64,000 bases of DNA, from positions 1 through 64,000 of the forward strand of contig NZ_WNDO01000010.1 of assembly GCF_009912395.1 (NCBI RefSeq). Direction: 5' to 3'. The notes beneath the pieces were generated by a model. It saw only the letters and a list, made by a program, of their open reading frames with translations, had not been told where the DNA came from and ran no database searches. The translations under genes were made by a program, and so were the position numbers. Positions 22,121-36,276 of the stretch are shown piece by piece. The first letter of the stretch is position 1, and the number at the start of each line of letters is the position of its first letter. The stretch is from Luteibacter sp. Lineage in GTDB: Bacteria > Pseudomonadota > Gammaproteobacteria > Xanthomonadales > Rhodanobacteraceae.

Positions 22121-23002
22121 TCAGGTGAGCGCTTCGGCGTGCTCGTCCTCCGTCTGCACCTTCGTCCTCAGGTAGATCGGCCCCAGGGCTTCTTCCTGGA
22201 CGATCTCGACGAGCATTTCCTTCGCAAGCTCAAGCATGGCGAGGAAGGTCACCACCACGCCGAGCCGGCCTTCGCTGATGTCGAACAGCGTTTCGAACCG
22301 GTGGAACGCGCCGCCTCCCAGCGAGCCGAGCACTTCGCCCATGCGCTGGCGGACGCTGAGCGGTTCGCGCTGGATTGCATGGTGCGTGAACAGTTCGGCG
22401 CGATTGAGCACGTCCTTGAGCGCGAGCAGCAACTCCCTGAGTTCCAGCGGGGGCGGGACCCGAACCACGGTGTGTTCGCCGACGAAGGCGTGCACCACGG
22501 TGGTATCGCGTTCCAAGCGCGGCAGTTCGTCGATGTCCTGCGCGGCCCTCTTGAAACGTTCGTACTCCTGCAGGCGTCGCACCAGCTCGGCGCGGGGATC
22601 CTCCTCGACGCCTTCTTCCGCGGGTGGTCGCGGCAGCAGCAACCTGGATTTGATCTCCGCGAGGATCGCGGCCATCAGCAGGTATTCCGCCGCGAGCTCC
22701 AGTCGCATCACCTCGCGCATCATCCCGATGTAGTCCATGTACTGCCGGGTGATCTCGGCGACCGGGATATCGAGGATGTCGAGGTTCTGCCGGCGGATCA
22801 GGTAAAGCAGCAGGTCGAGCGGACCTTCGAACGACTCCAGGATGACTTCCAGCGCGTCCGGCGGGATGTACAGGTCCTGCGGCATCTGCAGCACCGGTTG
22901 CCCGCGCACGAGCGCCAGGGGCATTTCCTGTTGCTGCGGAACGCCGGCGAAGGCGTCACGGGTTGTTTCGACCACCTGGACTTCGGTTGTCTCGTTAGTC
23001 AT
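22121..23002 (-). CDS. scpA: Segregation and condensation protein ScpA
   Basis: The product (293 residues) is the kleisin that bridges the SMC heads. It shows the signature FEGPLDLLLYLIRRQNLDILDIP near residue 45 (abridged in databases as the ScpA motif), a helical middle rich in Glu and Arg, and a C-terminal winged helix with VVTFLAMLELAKE. The ATG at 23002 begins MTNETTEV; a GTG six bases earlier is possible. The ribosome site is weak. It is the first gene of the scpA-scpB-rluB-arsC run. Confidence 0.93.
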   Translation of the reverse strand: MTNETTEVQVVETTRDAFAGVPQQQEMPLALVRGQPVLQMPQDLYIPPDALEVILESFEGPLDLLLYLIRRQNLDILDIPVAEITRQYMDYIGMMREVMRLELAAEYLLMAAILAEIKSRLLLPRPPAEEGVEEDPRAELVRRLQEYERFKRAAQDIDELPRLERDTTVVHAFVGEHTVVRVPPPLELRELLLALKDVLNRAELFTHHAIQREPLSVRQRMGEVLGSLGGGAFHRFETLFDISEGRLGVVVTFLAMLELAKEMLVEIVQEEALGPIYLRTKVQTEDEHAEALT

Positions 23003-23322
23003 CGGCACACGTCAGAAGGGCCGCATGAGCGACCGGGAACGCAAGCAACCATCGATGCCGTCCGGCGGATTACCGCCAGTCGTCCGGCACGCCCCGCATC
23101 GTCGCCGACGAGCGAAAGGCATCACCGTTGGACACCCTGGAAAGGGTCACTACCTCTGAAGGAACGTCGGGGGTGGACTACGGCCGGCGGCATCCTGACA
23201 GCCGACGAGGGCGAGACGCCCGCAATAAATACACCCGATGGAGAGACAGGGTATCGCCTGCGGGCGGCCAAGTCCAGCGGGGGCACCGCCGGGCGCCCTG
23301 TCGATCCGGCACAATAGGAACC
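23003..23322. other. Divergent region between scpA and dinB
   Basis: Three hundred and twenty bases that must hold two promoters. I see no gene, no clear hairpin and no repeat. A possible SOS-type site for dinB could not be identified. Confidence 0.5.
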
Positions 23323-24510
23323 ATGCAGCCGGTCCAGCGCGCCATTATCCACGTCGACATGGACGCGTTCTACGCGTCGGTGGAGGAACTGGACGACCCG
23401 TCGCTCAAGGGAAAACCGGTCATCGTGGCCGGATTGGGCCGCCGCGGCGTCGTTTCGACGGCCAACTACGAGGCCCGGAAGTACGGGGTCCGTTCGGCGA
23501 TGCCCACCGCCGAGGCCCGTCGGCGCTGTCCCCAGGGCGTGTACATCTTCCCTCGTCATGCCCGCTACCAGGCCATTTCGGACATCGTCTTCGAGGTATT
23601 CGGCCAGTTCACGCCCACGATCGAAGGGCTGTCGCTGGATGAGGCATTTCTTGACGTCACGGCCAGCCTGCGCCTTTTCTCGTCGATCGACGCGATCGGC
23701 CGGCGGATCAAGGACGACATCAAGGCCAGGACCGGCCTGAATGCCTCCGTAGGCATGGCGCACAACAAGTTGCTGGCCAAGCTGGCCAGCGAGCTGTCCA
23801 AGCCCGACGGATTCCTGTCGATCCACCCGGACGAGATCCGGGGTTACCTGGACCCCCTGCCGATCGGCCGCATGTGGACGGTGGGCAAGGTGGCCGAGGA
23901 GGCCCTGCAACAGGTCGGTATCCGTACCATCGGCGACCTCCTGCGGGCCGACGACTGGCGCCTTCACAAGGCGGTGGGTCCACGCCACGGTGCGCAGCTG
24001 CGGGCGCTGTGCCGGGGCGAGGATACCCGGCCGGTGGTGGCCGACGCGGCCGAGGTCTCGATCAGCGCCGAATGGACCTTCGAAATCGATCTCGATGCGC
24101 TGTCTATCGCGGAGGCCTGGCTGCTTCGCCAGTGCGAACGGGTCGGGGCCAGGGCGCGTGCCCGGGGCCTGGAGGGACGCACGGTATCCGTGAAGCTGCG
24201 CGAACCGCCCTTCGTTACCCATAGCCGCCAGGCGCAATTGCCCGTTCCCGGCAACGCCACGCCGGAGATCTATGCCGTGGCACGTCGCTTGCTTCAGGTC
24301 TGGTGGAACCAGCATCCGCGACCGAGGCTTCGCCTCCTCGGGGTGGGGCTGTCGGGGTTCGATGCCCGGCACGGTGACGAGCAGCAGGACATGTTTGCCG
24401 CCCCGGCCGTGCAAAAACGCTCCGACGGCGTCCAGGACCGGATCAACGAGCGCTTCGGCGCCGGTGCGCTGGTCCGGGCGGGCGTACTGAAAACGCGCGG
24501 TAAGGAGTGA
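23323..24510 (+). CDS. dinB: DNA polymerase IV DinB
   Basis: The product (395 residues) is a Y-family translesion polymerase. Catalytic residues lie in HVDMDAFYASVE (first Asp) and SLDEAFLDV (Asp-Glu). The finger contains NYEARKYGVRSAM, and the helix-hairpin-helix region has VGKVAEEALQQVGIRTIGDL. The little-finger domain occupies residues about 235-350. A C-terminal element DEQQDMFAA resembles the beta-clamp binding motif. The ATG at 23323 has TAGGAA upstream; the longer frame from 23128 is not family-like. It is often induced by DNA damage, but no operator was recognised here. Confidence 0.95.
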   Translation: MQPVQRAIIHVDMDAFYASVEELDDPSLKGKPVIVAGLGRRGVVSTANYEARKYGVRSAMPTAEARRRCPQGVYIFPRHARYQAISDIVFEVFGQFTPTIEGLSLDEAFLDVTASLRLFSSIDAIGRRIKDDIKARTGLNASVGMAHNKLLAKLASELSKPDGFLSIHPDEIRGYLDPLPIGRMWTVGKVAEEALQQVGIRTIGDLLRADDWRLHKAVGPRHGAQLRALCRGEDTRPVVADAAEVSISAEWTFEIDLDALSIAEAWLLRQCERVGARARARGLEGRTVSVKLREPPFVTHSRQAQLPVPGNATPEIYAVARRLLQVWWNQHPRPRLRLLGVGLSGFDARHGDEQQDMFAAPAVQKRSDGVQDRINERFGAGALVRAGVLKTRGKE

Positions 24511-24592
24511 CGCGAAAGACGGTGAACGGAACCCCGGACTGCGCTAATGTGTCGATAAGTGACACGGAACGTAAGTTTTGCGAGGTGCGGTC

Positions 24593-25000
24593 ATGCCGAT
24601 CGCGACTGACAATGGCAAGGCACCGGGATGGGTGGAAGAACTGATGGCTCCTGACAAGGCTGGCGCACAGGCGCACGAACGCCACGCGCGCATGAAGGTA
24701 CCGGCGGCCGTCCTCATGAGCCGCGGGCACGAAGCCTTCTCCACCGATCTGATCGATATCTCCGCCACAGGTGTGCTGCTGAAGCGGCCGCAGCGCTGGA
24801 GTGGCGTCGTGGGCCAGGTCTGGGTGCTCGACATCGTGTTCGCGCACGACTTGCACATCAACATGGAGGCCGAGGTCGCTCGTGCCTCCGCCCGCCAGAT
24901 CGGGCTGAAGTATTCCCTCATTCCCGAGGACAAGCAGGCCCCGCTGTGGGAGCTGCTGGGCGGCTACGCCGACACCCTAGAGGCCTGGCACCAGGATTGA
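24593..25000 (+). CDS. PilZ-domain protein
   Basis: The product (135 residues) matches the PilZ fold, which usually binds cyclic di-GMP. HERHARMKVPAAVLM gives a basic entry to the domain, and DLIDISATGVLLKRP matches the second half of the PilZ signature (DxSxxG). The expected RxxxR is replaced by the RHARMK cluster, so binding is plausible but not certain. The ATG at 24593 has GAGGTG upstream, preferred to a TTG at 24578. It stands alone, ending just before a REP-like repeat. Its target is unknown. Confidence 0.8.
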   Translation: MPIATDNGKAPGWVEELMAPDKAGAQAHERHARMKVPAAVLMSRGHEAFSTDLIDISATGVLLKRPQRWSGVVGQVWVLDIVFAHDLHINMEAEVARASARQIGLKYSLIPEDKQAPLWELLGGYADTLEAWHQD

Positions 25001-25008
25001 CCTAACCC

Positions 25009-25101
25009 TGTAGGAGCGCGCTTGCGCGCGATGGGTGCTTGCGATCTCGCGCGATACCAGGCGCATCGCGGCCTGGCATCGCGCGCAAGCGCGCTCCTAC
25101 A
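25009..25101. repeat. REP-like palindromic repeat pair, 93 bases
   Basis: Two inverted copies of the TGTAGGAGCGCGCTTGCG unit separated by a 45-base centre, which itself contains a second inverted pair around ATCGCGCG. It lies between the convergent PilZ and fadD genes. Confidence 0.92.
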
Positions 25102-25108
25102 GCGGTGC

Positions 25109-26803
25109 TTAGGCCTTGGCGGCCTTCTTCCGGCGTTCCTCGTCGCGCAGTTCGCGGCGGAGAATCTTGCCCACGTTGCTCTTGGGCAGTGAATCACGGA
25201 ACTCGATCTGCTTCGGGCGCTTGTAGCCCGTAAGGTTCTCGCGGCAGTACTCGCGCAGGGCTTCCTCGGTGAGGGAAGGGTCCTTGCGTACCACGTAGAT
25301 CTTGACGATCTCGCCCGAATGCTCGTCGTCGATGCCGACGGCCGCCACTTCGGCAACACCCGGATGATGCATCACGGTGTCCTCGATCTCGTTCGGATAC
25401 ACGTTGAAGCCCGAGACGAGGATCATGTCCTTCTTGCGGTCGACGATATAGGCCTGGCCCTTGTCGTCCATCTTCGCGATGTCGCCCGTGCGCAGCCAGC
25501 CATCGGCGGACAGCACCTTGGCAGTTTCCTCCGGCTGCGCCCAGTAGCCCTTCATCACCTGCGGGCCGCGGATGCACAGTTCGCCCGCCTCGCCGAGCGG
25601 CAGCGGGTGGCCCTCGTCGTCGCGAATTTCGGCGTAGGTGTTCGGAATGGGATAGCCGATGGCACCCGTATATTCGGTGACGTCCACGCGGTTGGCGAAA
25701 GCGACCGGCGAGGTTTCGGTCAGGCCGTAGCCTTCGATGATCGCGCGGCCGGTGACTTTCTTCCAACGTTCGGCCACGGCACGCTGCAGCGCCATGCCGC
25801 CGGCCATCGCCAGGTGCAGGCGCGAGAAGTCGACCTGGTCGAAGCCCGGCGTGTTGAGCAGGCCGTTGAACAGCGTGTTGACGCCGGTGATGGCGGTGAA
25901 GCTGGTCTTGCGCAGTTCCTTCACGAAGCCGGGCATGTCGCGCGGATTGGTGATCAGCACGTTGAGGCCGCCGAGGCTGGTGAAGATGAGGCCGTTCACC
26001 GTGAGCGAGAAGATGTGGTACAGCGGCAGCGCTGTGATGACGGTCTCTTCGCCCGGCGTGGCATGGTGCGCCACCCACGGGCGGGTCTGCAGCATGTTGG
26101 CGACCATGTTCGCGTGGGTGAGCATCGCGCCCTTGGCCACGCCGGTGGTGCCACCGGTGTACTGGAGGAAAGCCAGATCCTCAGGATTGACCTCGACCTT
26201 CGGCAGCGCATGCTTGCGGCCGCGCTCCAGGGCATCCTTGAAGCGGATCGCCTTGGGGATGTTGAACGCCGGAACTTCCTTGCGGATGTTCTTCACCACG
26301 AAGTTGATGATGGCGCCCTTGGGGAAGCCGATCATGTCGCCCACGGCGGTGGTGATGACGTGCTGCACCTTGGTGCCGTCCAGCGCTTGCTGGGCGGTGT
26401 GGGCGAAGTTGTCGAGCACGAGCAGCGCCTTGGCGCCGGAGTCTTCGAGCTGGTGGTGCAGTTCGCGCGCGGTGTACAGCGGATTGGTGTTGACCACAGT
26501 GAGGCCGAGACGCAGGGCGCCGAACAGCGCGATGGGGTACTGCAGCAGGTTCGGCAGCATGATCGCGAGGCGATCGCCCTTGCGCATGCCCAGTTCGCCG
26601 GACAGGAAGGCGGCGAAGGCCTTCGAGAGTTCGTCCACCTGGCGATAGGTCAGGGTGTGGCCGAAGTTGCGGAAGGCGGGGCGGTCGGCAAACTTGGCGA
26701 AGGAGTCTTCGCAAAGCGCGGCGACGGAGCGGAACGCGCCGACGTCGACATCCGCCGGTACGCCTTCGGGATAGTGTTCAAGCCACGGACGCTCGGTGCT
26801 CAT
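25109..26803 (-). CDS. fadD: Long-chain fatty-acid CoA ligase (FadD/RpfB type)
   Basis: The product (564 residues) is an AMP-forming acyl-CoA synthetase that activates fatty acids with ATP and CoA at the membrane. The phosphate-binding loop is YTGGTTGVAKGAMLTH, the motif GYGLTETSPV follows, then GWLRTGDIAKMDDKG, and the C-terminal Lys region KYRP is represented by TGYKRPKQIEF. The ATG at 26803 starts MSTERPWLEHYPEGVP, as in homologues. In Xanthomonas the orthologue RpfB also tunes the diffusible signal factor pool, but no rpf gene is near here. Confidence 0.93.
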   Translation of the reverse strand: MSTERPWLEHYPEGVPADVDVGAFRSVAALCEDSFAKFADRPAFRNFGHTLTYRQVDELSKAFAAFLSGELGMRKGDRLAIMLPNLLQYPIALFGALRLGLTVVNTNPLYTARELHHQLEDSGAKALLVLDNFAHTAQQALDGTKVQHVITTAVGDMIGFPKGAIINFVVKNIRKEVPAFNIPKAIRFKDALERGRKHALPKVEVNPEDLAFLQYTGGTTGVAKGAMLTHANMVANMLQTRPWVAHHATPGEETVITALPLYHIFSLTVNGLIFTSLGGLNVLITNPRDMPGFVKELRKTSFTAITGVNTLFNGLLNTPGFDQVDFSRLHLAMAGGMALQRAVAERWKKVTGRAIIEGYGLTETSPVAFANRVDVTEYTGAIGYPIPNTYAEIRDDEGHPLPLGEAGELCIRGPQVMKGYWAQPEETAKVLSADGWLRTGDIAKMDDKGQAYIVDRKKDMILVSGFNVYPNEIEDTVMHHPGVAEVAAVGIDDEHSGEIVKIYVVRKDPSLTEEALREYCRENLTGYKRPKQIEFRDSLPKSNVGKILRRELRDEERRKKAAKA

Positions 26804-26976
26804 GGATGGAATGGACTCCAGTGGTGACAGTCGCAACGGCGACGCATCGTACGATCGCGGCATTGGAGCATACGCGCGCGTATAGCGGCAAGCCGCATTG
26901 CAGCGTCATTTATAGGGGAAAACCGCGGCTCCGGCACTGCGAATTTTCGTGTGGGGTTTTTCCCGAGCCGAGCGGT

Positions 26977-27044
26977 TGTAGGAGCGCGCTTGCGCGCGAT
27001 TCGGGATATCGCGAGCACCCATCGCGCGCAAGCGCGCTCCTACA
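26977..27044. repeat. REP-like palindromic repeat pair, 68 bases
   Basis: Inverted TGTAGGAGCGCGCTTGCG units face each other around a 20-base centre. Same family as at 19315. Confidence 0.92.
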
Positions 27045-27071
27045 AGGCGCAAAAGCCGCCGTGACGAACAT

Positions 27072-27102
27072 AAAAAAAGCCCCGGGTTTCCCCGGGGCTT
27101 TT
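27072..27102. terminator. Intrinsic terminator of acnA
   Basis: GCCCCGGG and CCCGGGGC form an eight-base-pair stem with loop TTTC, with AAAAAAA on one side and TTTT on the other. On the minus strand the T-run follows the hairpin, closing acnA. Confidence 0.92.
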
Positions 27103-27125
27103 CATTCACTCGACCTGTGACGCTA

Positions 27126-29867
<2,742 letters not shown>

Positions 29868-30057
29868 GCTGTACTCCTGGCGTGACGTTCTTTAGCTGGG
29901 GAGGCCTGGCGGACCCGGTCGGGCCCATCAAAGCGTCGATTATCGCGCAGTCTGGCGTTGGTATGCGACCGCCGTGAGACCCGTGGCCGGCTACAATGGC
30001 CGGTCCGTGGCATAGGCCACGCGAATTTCGGCGGCAAAAGGATGAGGGCGGCGGCGA

Positions 30058-31026
30058 ATGGGCGCAAACGCATTTGATGGCATGCAGCGTTCGATGATTT
30101 CGATGGCCCTGTCATCGGTGTCGCTGCGCGACCTCGCCCTGGTCCAGGCCGTTGCGCGTGAAGGCAGCTTCAACAGCGCCGCCCGAGCCATGTACATCAG
30201 CCCGTCGGGGCTTTCCCACCAGGTCCAGAAGGTCGAGCAGGCGCTCGGCATGCCGCTCTTCGAGCGCGGCGGCCGACGCGTGGCGCCCACGGCCAGCGGT
30301 CAGCGTCTGTTGGGTTATATCGACAGCGTGCTGTCGGCGGCCGAACACCTGGAGCACGCGGCGCGGGCCGGCGACATCGCCTTTGGCGGCGAGCTGCGGC
30401 TGGGCGTGCCCTCCACGCTGGGGCCGTACCTGCTGCCCCATGTTATCGAGCCGTTTCCCGAGCGCTTTCCCGATGCGCGCCTGACCATCTCCGAGGGCAA
30501 GCCGCGTGGTTTGCTCCGCCGGTTGAGCGAGGGCGAACTGGACGCCGTGCTGGCACCGCCGAGCGCGACGGTCACAGGCCTGGAGTCGGTGGTGCTGTTC
30601 TTCGAGCCCTACGAGCTGCTGCTGCAAAAAGGTCACCCGCTGGCAGGGCGCGAATCCATCGCCCTCACGGAGCTGGATGCGGCCGACGCCACCTTGATGG
30701 CGGAAAGCCATGGTAACGGCGTATCCGACCTGGGCATGCCTGGCGCGGCGCGACCCGAACGCATCCAGGATCTCAGCATCGAGAGCCTGGCGACCCTGGT
30801 GGCGTTGCGTGGTGGATACTCGCTGGTGCCGATCCTGGCCCACGAGCGGCTGGGGTCCATTCCGAACGTAGTACTGGCGGCGGTCGAGGGCGCCCGCCCG
30901 GGGCGGCATATCGCGCTGTTCTGGCGCAGCGCCTCGCCGTGGCGTGACGACCTCGTCGGCTTCGGTGATCTGCTGAGAACGCTAGCCGGGACCATCCCCG
31001 GCCTGGACACCGCCCCGTCCTTGTAG
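30058..31026 (+). CDS. LysR-family transcriptional regulator
   Basis: The product (322 residues from ATG 30058; about 308 from ATG 30103, a more usual length) has an N-terminal winged helix-turn-helix (LRDLALVQAVAREGSFNSAARAM, abridged) and OxyR/CysB-style effector domain (LRLGVPSTLGPYLLPHVI). Its ligand is unknown. It is divergent from acnA, so TCA-cycle or stress control is a reasonable guess. The stop codon TAG lies inside a REP-like repeat (TGTAGG), so the last residues may have been changed by arrival of the repeat. Confidence 0.88.
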   Translation: MGANAFDGMQRSMISMALSSVSLRDLALVQAVAREGSFNSAARAMYISPSGLSHQVQKVEQALGMPLFERGGRRVAPTASGQRLLGYIDSVLSAAEHLEHAARAGDIAFGGELRLGVPSTLGPYLLPHVIEPFPERFPDARLTISEGKPRGLLRRLSEGELDAVLAPPSATVTGLESVVLFFEPYELLLQKGHPLAGRESIALTELDAADATLMAESHGNGVSDLGMPGAARPERIQDLSIESLATLVALRGGYSLVPILAHERLGSIPNVVLAAVEGARPGRHIALFWRSASPWRDDLVGFGDLLRTLAGTIPGLDTAPSL

Positions 31027-31102
31027 GAGCGCGCTTGCGCGCGACCCGCGGCAGCGGGCCAGATTGCCGCTGCCGCGGGTCGCGCGCAGGTGCGCTCCTA
31101 CA
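31022..31102. repeat. REP-like palindromic repeat pair, 81 bases
   Basis: Inverted copies of the TGTAGGAGCGCGCTTGCG unit with one changed arm (GCAGGTGCGCTCC). The centre is itself a strong hairpin: ACCCGCGGCAGCGG pairs with CCGCTGCCGCGGGT. It overlaps the stop codons of both the LysR gene and hflD. Confidence 0.9.
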
Positions 31103-31724
31103 GGCCGTTGTCCAGGGTTGAGCCGGTCAGCAGGCCACGGGCCAGCATCGCGCACTGCTTCCGATAGAACAGGATGTGCCACTGCCGACCGCCGATCTGG
31201 CGCCACAGCACCGCCGAACGCACGGCGGCGAGCAGGGCGGCACGAACACGCTCGACGTTACCCTTCTGCTGGAGATAGGCCGGCGTACCGGTGACCATCA
31301 CGCGGGGCTTCAACGTGGACAGCGTGGTCGCGTAGACCTCGGCCAGTCGGGCCTCCACGTTCGGGTGGTCGAGGCCGAAATGTTCCACCTGGCGTTGGGT
31401 GGCTACGATGCCTTCGCGCAGGCGTTCCAGCAGGGCGTGGTTGCGCGACAGCGAGCGCTCCAGGCGCAGCACGGTCACGGCCATGCGCATCACGGCGATA
31501 TCGCGGGTCTGGTCTTCGAACTGGGCCACGAGCGTGCGCAGGCCGCGCCGCACGCCGGCGACGCCGCCATAAACGGCCGCCACGGAATCCGCGTCGATCC
31601 GGAACACGCTGCCCATGCTGGCCTCGAACGCCACGTCGTCGCAGCGGCCTTCGGTGGCGAGCTGCTGGGCGAGGGCGGCCCCCTGGAAAACACCGGCGAG
31701 GGCTAGGATGCGTTCTTCATTCAT
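31098..31724 (-). CDS. hflD: HflD, lysogenization regulator family protein
   Basis: The product (208 residues) is a helical, membrane-associated protein. In E. coli HflD binds the lambda CII protein and raises lytic frequency; its host role is unclear. Segments LAGVFQGAALAQQLATEG and SLSRNHALLERLREGI match the family. It is the third gene of nudJ-mnmA-hflD, an order shared with E. coli. Its TAG stop lies inside the REP-like repeat at 31022-31102. Confidence 0.9.
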   Translation of the reverse strand: MNEERILALAGVFQGAALAQQLATEGRCDDVAFEASMGSVFRIDADSVAAVYGGVAGVRRGLRTLVAQFEDQTRDIAVMRMAVTVLRLERSLSRNHALLERLREGIVATQRQVEHFGLDHPNVEARLAEVYATTLSTLKPRVMVTGTPAYLQQKGNVERVRAALLAAVRSAVLWRQIGGRQWHILFYRKQCAMLARGLLTGSTLDNGL

Positions 31725-31749
31725 TCGTCAGACTCGGAAAATCGATTCG

Positions 31750-31795
31750 TGGTGGCCTTTCGCGAAAGGCCATCGCGCGCAAGCGCGCTCCTACA
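31750..31795. repeat. REP-like half unit with a short hairpin
   Basis: One TGTAGGAGCGCGCTTGCG unit (on the minus strand) next to the hairpin GGCCTTTCGCGAAAGGCC. It sits between hflD and mnmA, just before the mnmA stop codon. Confidence 0.8.
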
Positions 31796-31797
31796 GG

Positions 31798-32892
31798 TCA
31801 TGCGAGGCCACCGTAGACGGCATCGGTGGCGGAGATTACCGCGCCGCCCAGGCAGGCTTCGCCGTCGTAGAGGACGACCGACTGGCCCGGAGTCACGGCG
31901 CGCTGCGGCTCGTCGAAGACGACGCGCAGGGTATCGGCCCGGACCTCGACGGTGCAGGCCTGGTCGGACTGGCGATAGCGGGTCTTCGCGGTGCAGCGGA
32001 AGGACAGCCCTGGCGCTTCCCCAGCTACCCAGGTGGCGTCGGTGGCCTGTAGGTGGGTGGATTGCAGCCACTGGTTCTCACCACCCTGTGCGACGATCAG
32101 CGTGTTGCTGGCGACATCCTTGCCCACCACGTACCACGGGTCGTTCGAGGCGCCGACGCGGCCGCCGATGCCTAGGCCATTGCGCTGGCCCAGCGTGTAG
32201 TACATGACACCCTGGTGCTCGCCGATGACCTTGCCGTCGGGGTCGACCATCGCGCCGGGCTTCGCCGGGAGGTACTGGGCGAGGAACGCGCGGAAATCGC
32301 GCTCGCCGATGAAGCAGATGCCGGTGGAGTCCTTCTTCGCGTGCGTGGCGAGTCCGGCCTCGCGGGCCAGTTCGCGCACCAGCGATTTTTCGATCTCGCC
32401 CACGGGGAACAGCGTGGCGGCGAGCTGCTTCTGGCCGAGGGCATGCAGGAAGTAGCTCTGATCCTTGCTCGCATCCACGGCGCGGAGCAGCCGGTAGCGG
32501 CCGTCGCGGAAATCCACGCGGGCGTAGTGGCCCGTGGCGATCTTCTCGGCGCCCAGCGCCTGGGCGTGGTCGAGGAAGGTCTTGAACTTGATCTCGCGGT
32601 TGCAGAGGACGTCCGGGTTGGGTGTCCGGCCCGCCGCGTACTCGGCCAGGAAGTAGGCGAACACGCCATCCCAGTATTCGCCGGCGAAGTTGCGGGCGTG
32701 GAAGGGGATGCCCAGGCGGCCGCAGACGGCGACGGCGTCCTTGCGGTCCTCGTCGGTGGTGCAGGGGCCGGAGCGGTCGTCCTCTTCCCAGTTCTGCATG
32801 AACATGCCTTCCACCTCGTGGTCGGCCTGCTGGAGCAGGAGGGCAGCGACGGAGGAATCCACGCCACCGGATACGCCGAGGATCACCTTCAC
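31798..32892 (-). CDS. mnmA: tRNA 2-thiouridylase MnmA
   Basis: The product (364 residues) thiolates U34 of tRNA-Glu, -Gln and -Lys, using sulfur relayed from IscS. The PP-loop ATP motif is [14 protein letters not shown]. Catalytic Cys residues lie in CNREIKFK and [15 protein letters not shown] 32892 is the start ([10 protein letters not shown]); it overlaps the nudJ stop as GTGA, so translation is coupled. Longer upstream frames run through nudJ. Confidence 0.96.
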   Translation of the reverse strand: MKVILGVSGGVDSSVAALLLQQADHEVEGMFMQNWEEDDRSGPCTTDEDRKDAVAVCGRLGIPFHARNFAGEYWDGVFAYFLAEYAAGRTPNPDVLCNREIKFKTFLDHAQALGAEKIATGHYARVDFRDGRYRLLRAVDASKDQSYFLHALGQKQLAATLFPVGEIEKSLVRELAREAGLATHAKKDSTGICFIGERDFRAFLAQYLPAKPGAMVDPDGKVIGEHQGVMYYTLGQRNGLGIGGRVGASNDPWYVVGKDVASNTLIVAQGGENQWLQSTHLQATDATWVAGEAPGLSFRCTAKTRYRQSDQACTVEVRADTLRVVFDEPQRAVTPGQSVVLYDGEACLGGAVISATDAVYGGLA

Positions 32893-33377
32893 GGCGCGGT
32901 CCCCGGCAGCAGGCTGGCGACGGCCTCCAGCGGCAGGCGCCGCCCGGACAGCCAGGTGTCGATCGTGGTCAGGATGAGTGGGCTGCGCAGGCGCGGACCC
33001 AGGGCCTCGATCTCGTCCCGGCGCATCCACAGGGCGCGGAGGATCCCCGTGTCGAGGGCGCGCGACGGGTCGTGGCCCACCGAATGCCCGCTGAAGGCGA
33101 AGCGGATCACCTGTTCCCCGTGCTCGGGGCTGAGCCACTGCCAGGCGCCCAGGAAGGCATCCAGTTCGACCGTGTGCCCGGTTTCCTCCAGGGCTTCGCG
33201 GACCGCGGCATGGCGCAGGCTCTCGCCCGGATCGAGGTGTCCGGCGGGCTGGTTGTAGGCCAGTTCGCCGAAGACGTCCTCCTCCACCATGAGGAATCGG
33301 CCTTCGTGCGCGACGACGCAGGCCACCGTCACGCGGGGGCACCAGACGTTTTCGGCCGGGTTGGGCTGGGAGGTCAT
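32889..33377 (-). CDS. nudJ: Nudix hydrolase NudJ
   Basis: The product (162 residues) is a Nudix pyrophosphatase. The Nudix box GX5EX7REUXEEXGU is seen as [20 protein letters not shown] followed by TGH. E. coli NudJ acts on nucleoside di- and triphosphates and on HMP-PP. The gene is first of the conserved nudJ-mnmA-hflD run and overlaps mnmA by four bases, which supports the name. Confidence 0.92.
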   Translation of the reverse strand: MTSQPNPAENVWCPRVTVACVVAHEGRFLMVEEDVFGELAYNQPAGHLDPGESLRHAAVREALEETGHTVELDAFLGAWQWLSPEHGEQVIRFAFSGHSVGHDPSRALDTGILRALWMRRDEIEALGPRLRSPLILTTIDTWLSGRRLPLEAVASLLPGTAP

Positions 33378-33463
33378 CGGTCGGATGGGGGAGGGGGCTC
33401 TGGAAAACGGCCTATTGTGCCATCACCTGTGGGAGTCGACCCGAAAGCCGGGCGAAAATCGGG

Positions 33464-33473
33464 TGTATATAAT
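33464..33473 (+). promoter_or_regulatory. Probable -10 element of the clpS promoter
   Basis: A perfect TATAAT at 33468-33473 lies 27 bases before the clpS ATG, preceded by TGTA. A -35 element is not clear, so recognition may lean on the -10 region. Confidence 0.5.
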
Positions 33474-33500
33474 CGAATCGCGTACCCAAGGTTCTTCTAA

Positions 33501-33833
33501 ATGTCCCAGGAACACGAACACGATCAGGAAAGCGACCGCGGTCATGGCCTTGCCGTAGAAACCAGCCGTCCGGAGACGGCACGGCCGCCGCTGTTCCAGG
33601 TCGTCCTGCTGAACGACGACTTCACGCCGATGGATTTCGTGATCGAGGTTTTGCGTAGCTTCTTCGGCATGGACCAGGAGAAGGCGGTCCAGGTGATGCT
33701 CCACGTCCACACCCGAGGAAAAGGCGTGTGCGGCGTGTTCACCCGCGAGGTGGCAGAAACCAAGGTGACGCAGGTAAACGAGTACTCACGATCTCATCAA
33801 CACCCGCTGTTGTGCACTATGGAAAAGATGTAG
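33501..33833 (+). CDS. clpS: Clp protease adaptor ClpS
   Basis: The product (110 residues) delivers N-degron substrates to ClpA. The ClpA- and N-degron-binding core shows [18 protein letters not shown], with the Asn-Asp pair that holds the substrate alpha-amino group, and [22 protein letters not shown] flexible 30-residue N-terminal arm, needed to engage ClpA, is present. clpA follows after 76 bases. Confidence 0.97.
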   Translation: MSQEHEHDQESDRGHGLAVETSRPETARPPLFQVVLLNDDFTPMDFVIEVLRSFFGMDQEKAVQVMLHVHTRGKGVCGVFTREVAETKVTQVNEYSRSHQHPLLCTMEKM

Positions 33834-33909
33834 CCAGTCCCCCATCTGGAATACATGCGGCAACCAAAGGGTTAGACCCCGCCGCCCACAGCTATCGGAG
33901 ACGGTCCGT

Positions 33910-36177
<2,268 letters not shown>

Positions 36178-36207
36178 TCCCAGCCCGCAAGCGCGCTCCG
36201 GCTTTAC

Positions 36208-36276
36208 TGTAGGAGCGCGCTTGCGCGCGATGGGTGCGAAGAGGTGACTCCGATCGCGCGCAAGCGCGCTCCTACA
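36208..36276. repeat. REP-like palindromic repeat pair, 69 bases
   Basis: Inverted TGTAGGAGCGCGCTTGCG units around a 22-base centre, with a decayed half unit (GCAAGCGCGCTCC) just before it at 36187-36199. It supplies the stop codon of the sigma-factor gene. Confidence 0.92.

Larger units (their letters stand above)
26804..27125. other. Intergenic region between fadD and acnA
   Basis: It holds the fadD promoter region, one REP-like pair (26977-27044) and the acnA terminator (27072-27102). No gene is seen. Confidence 0.6.
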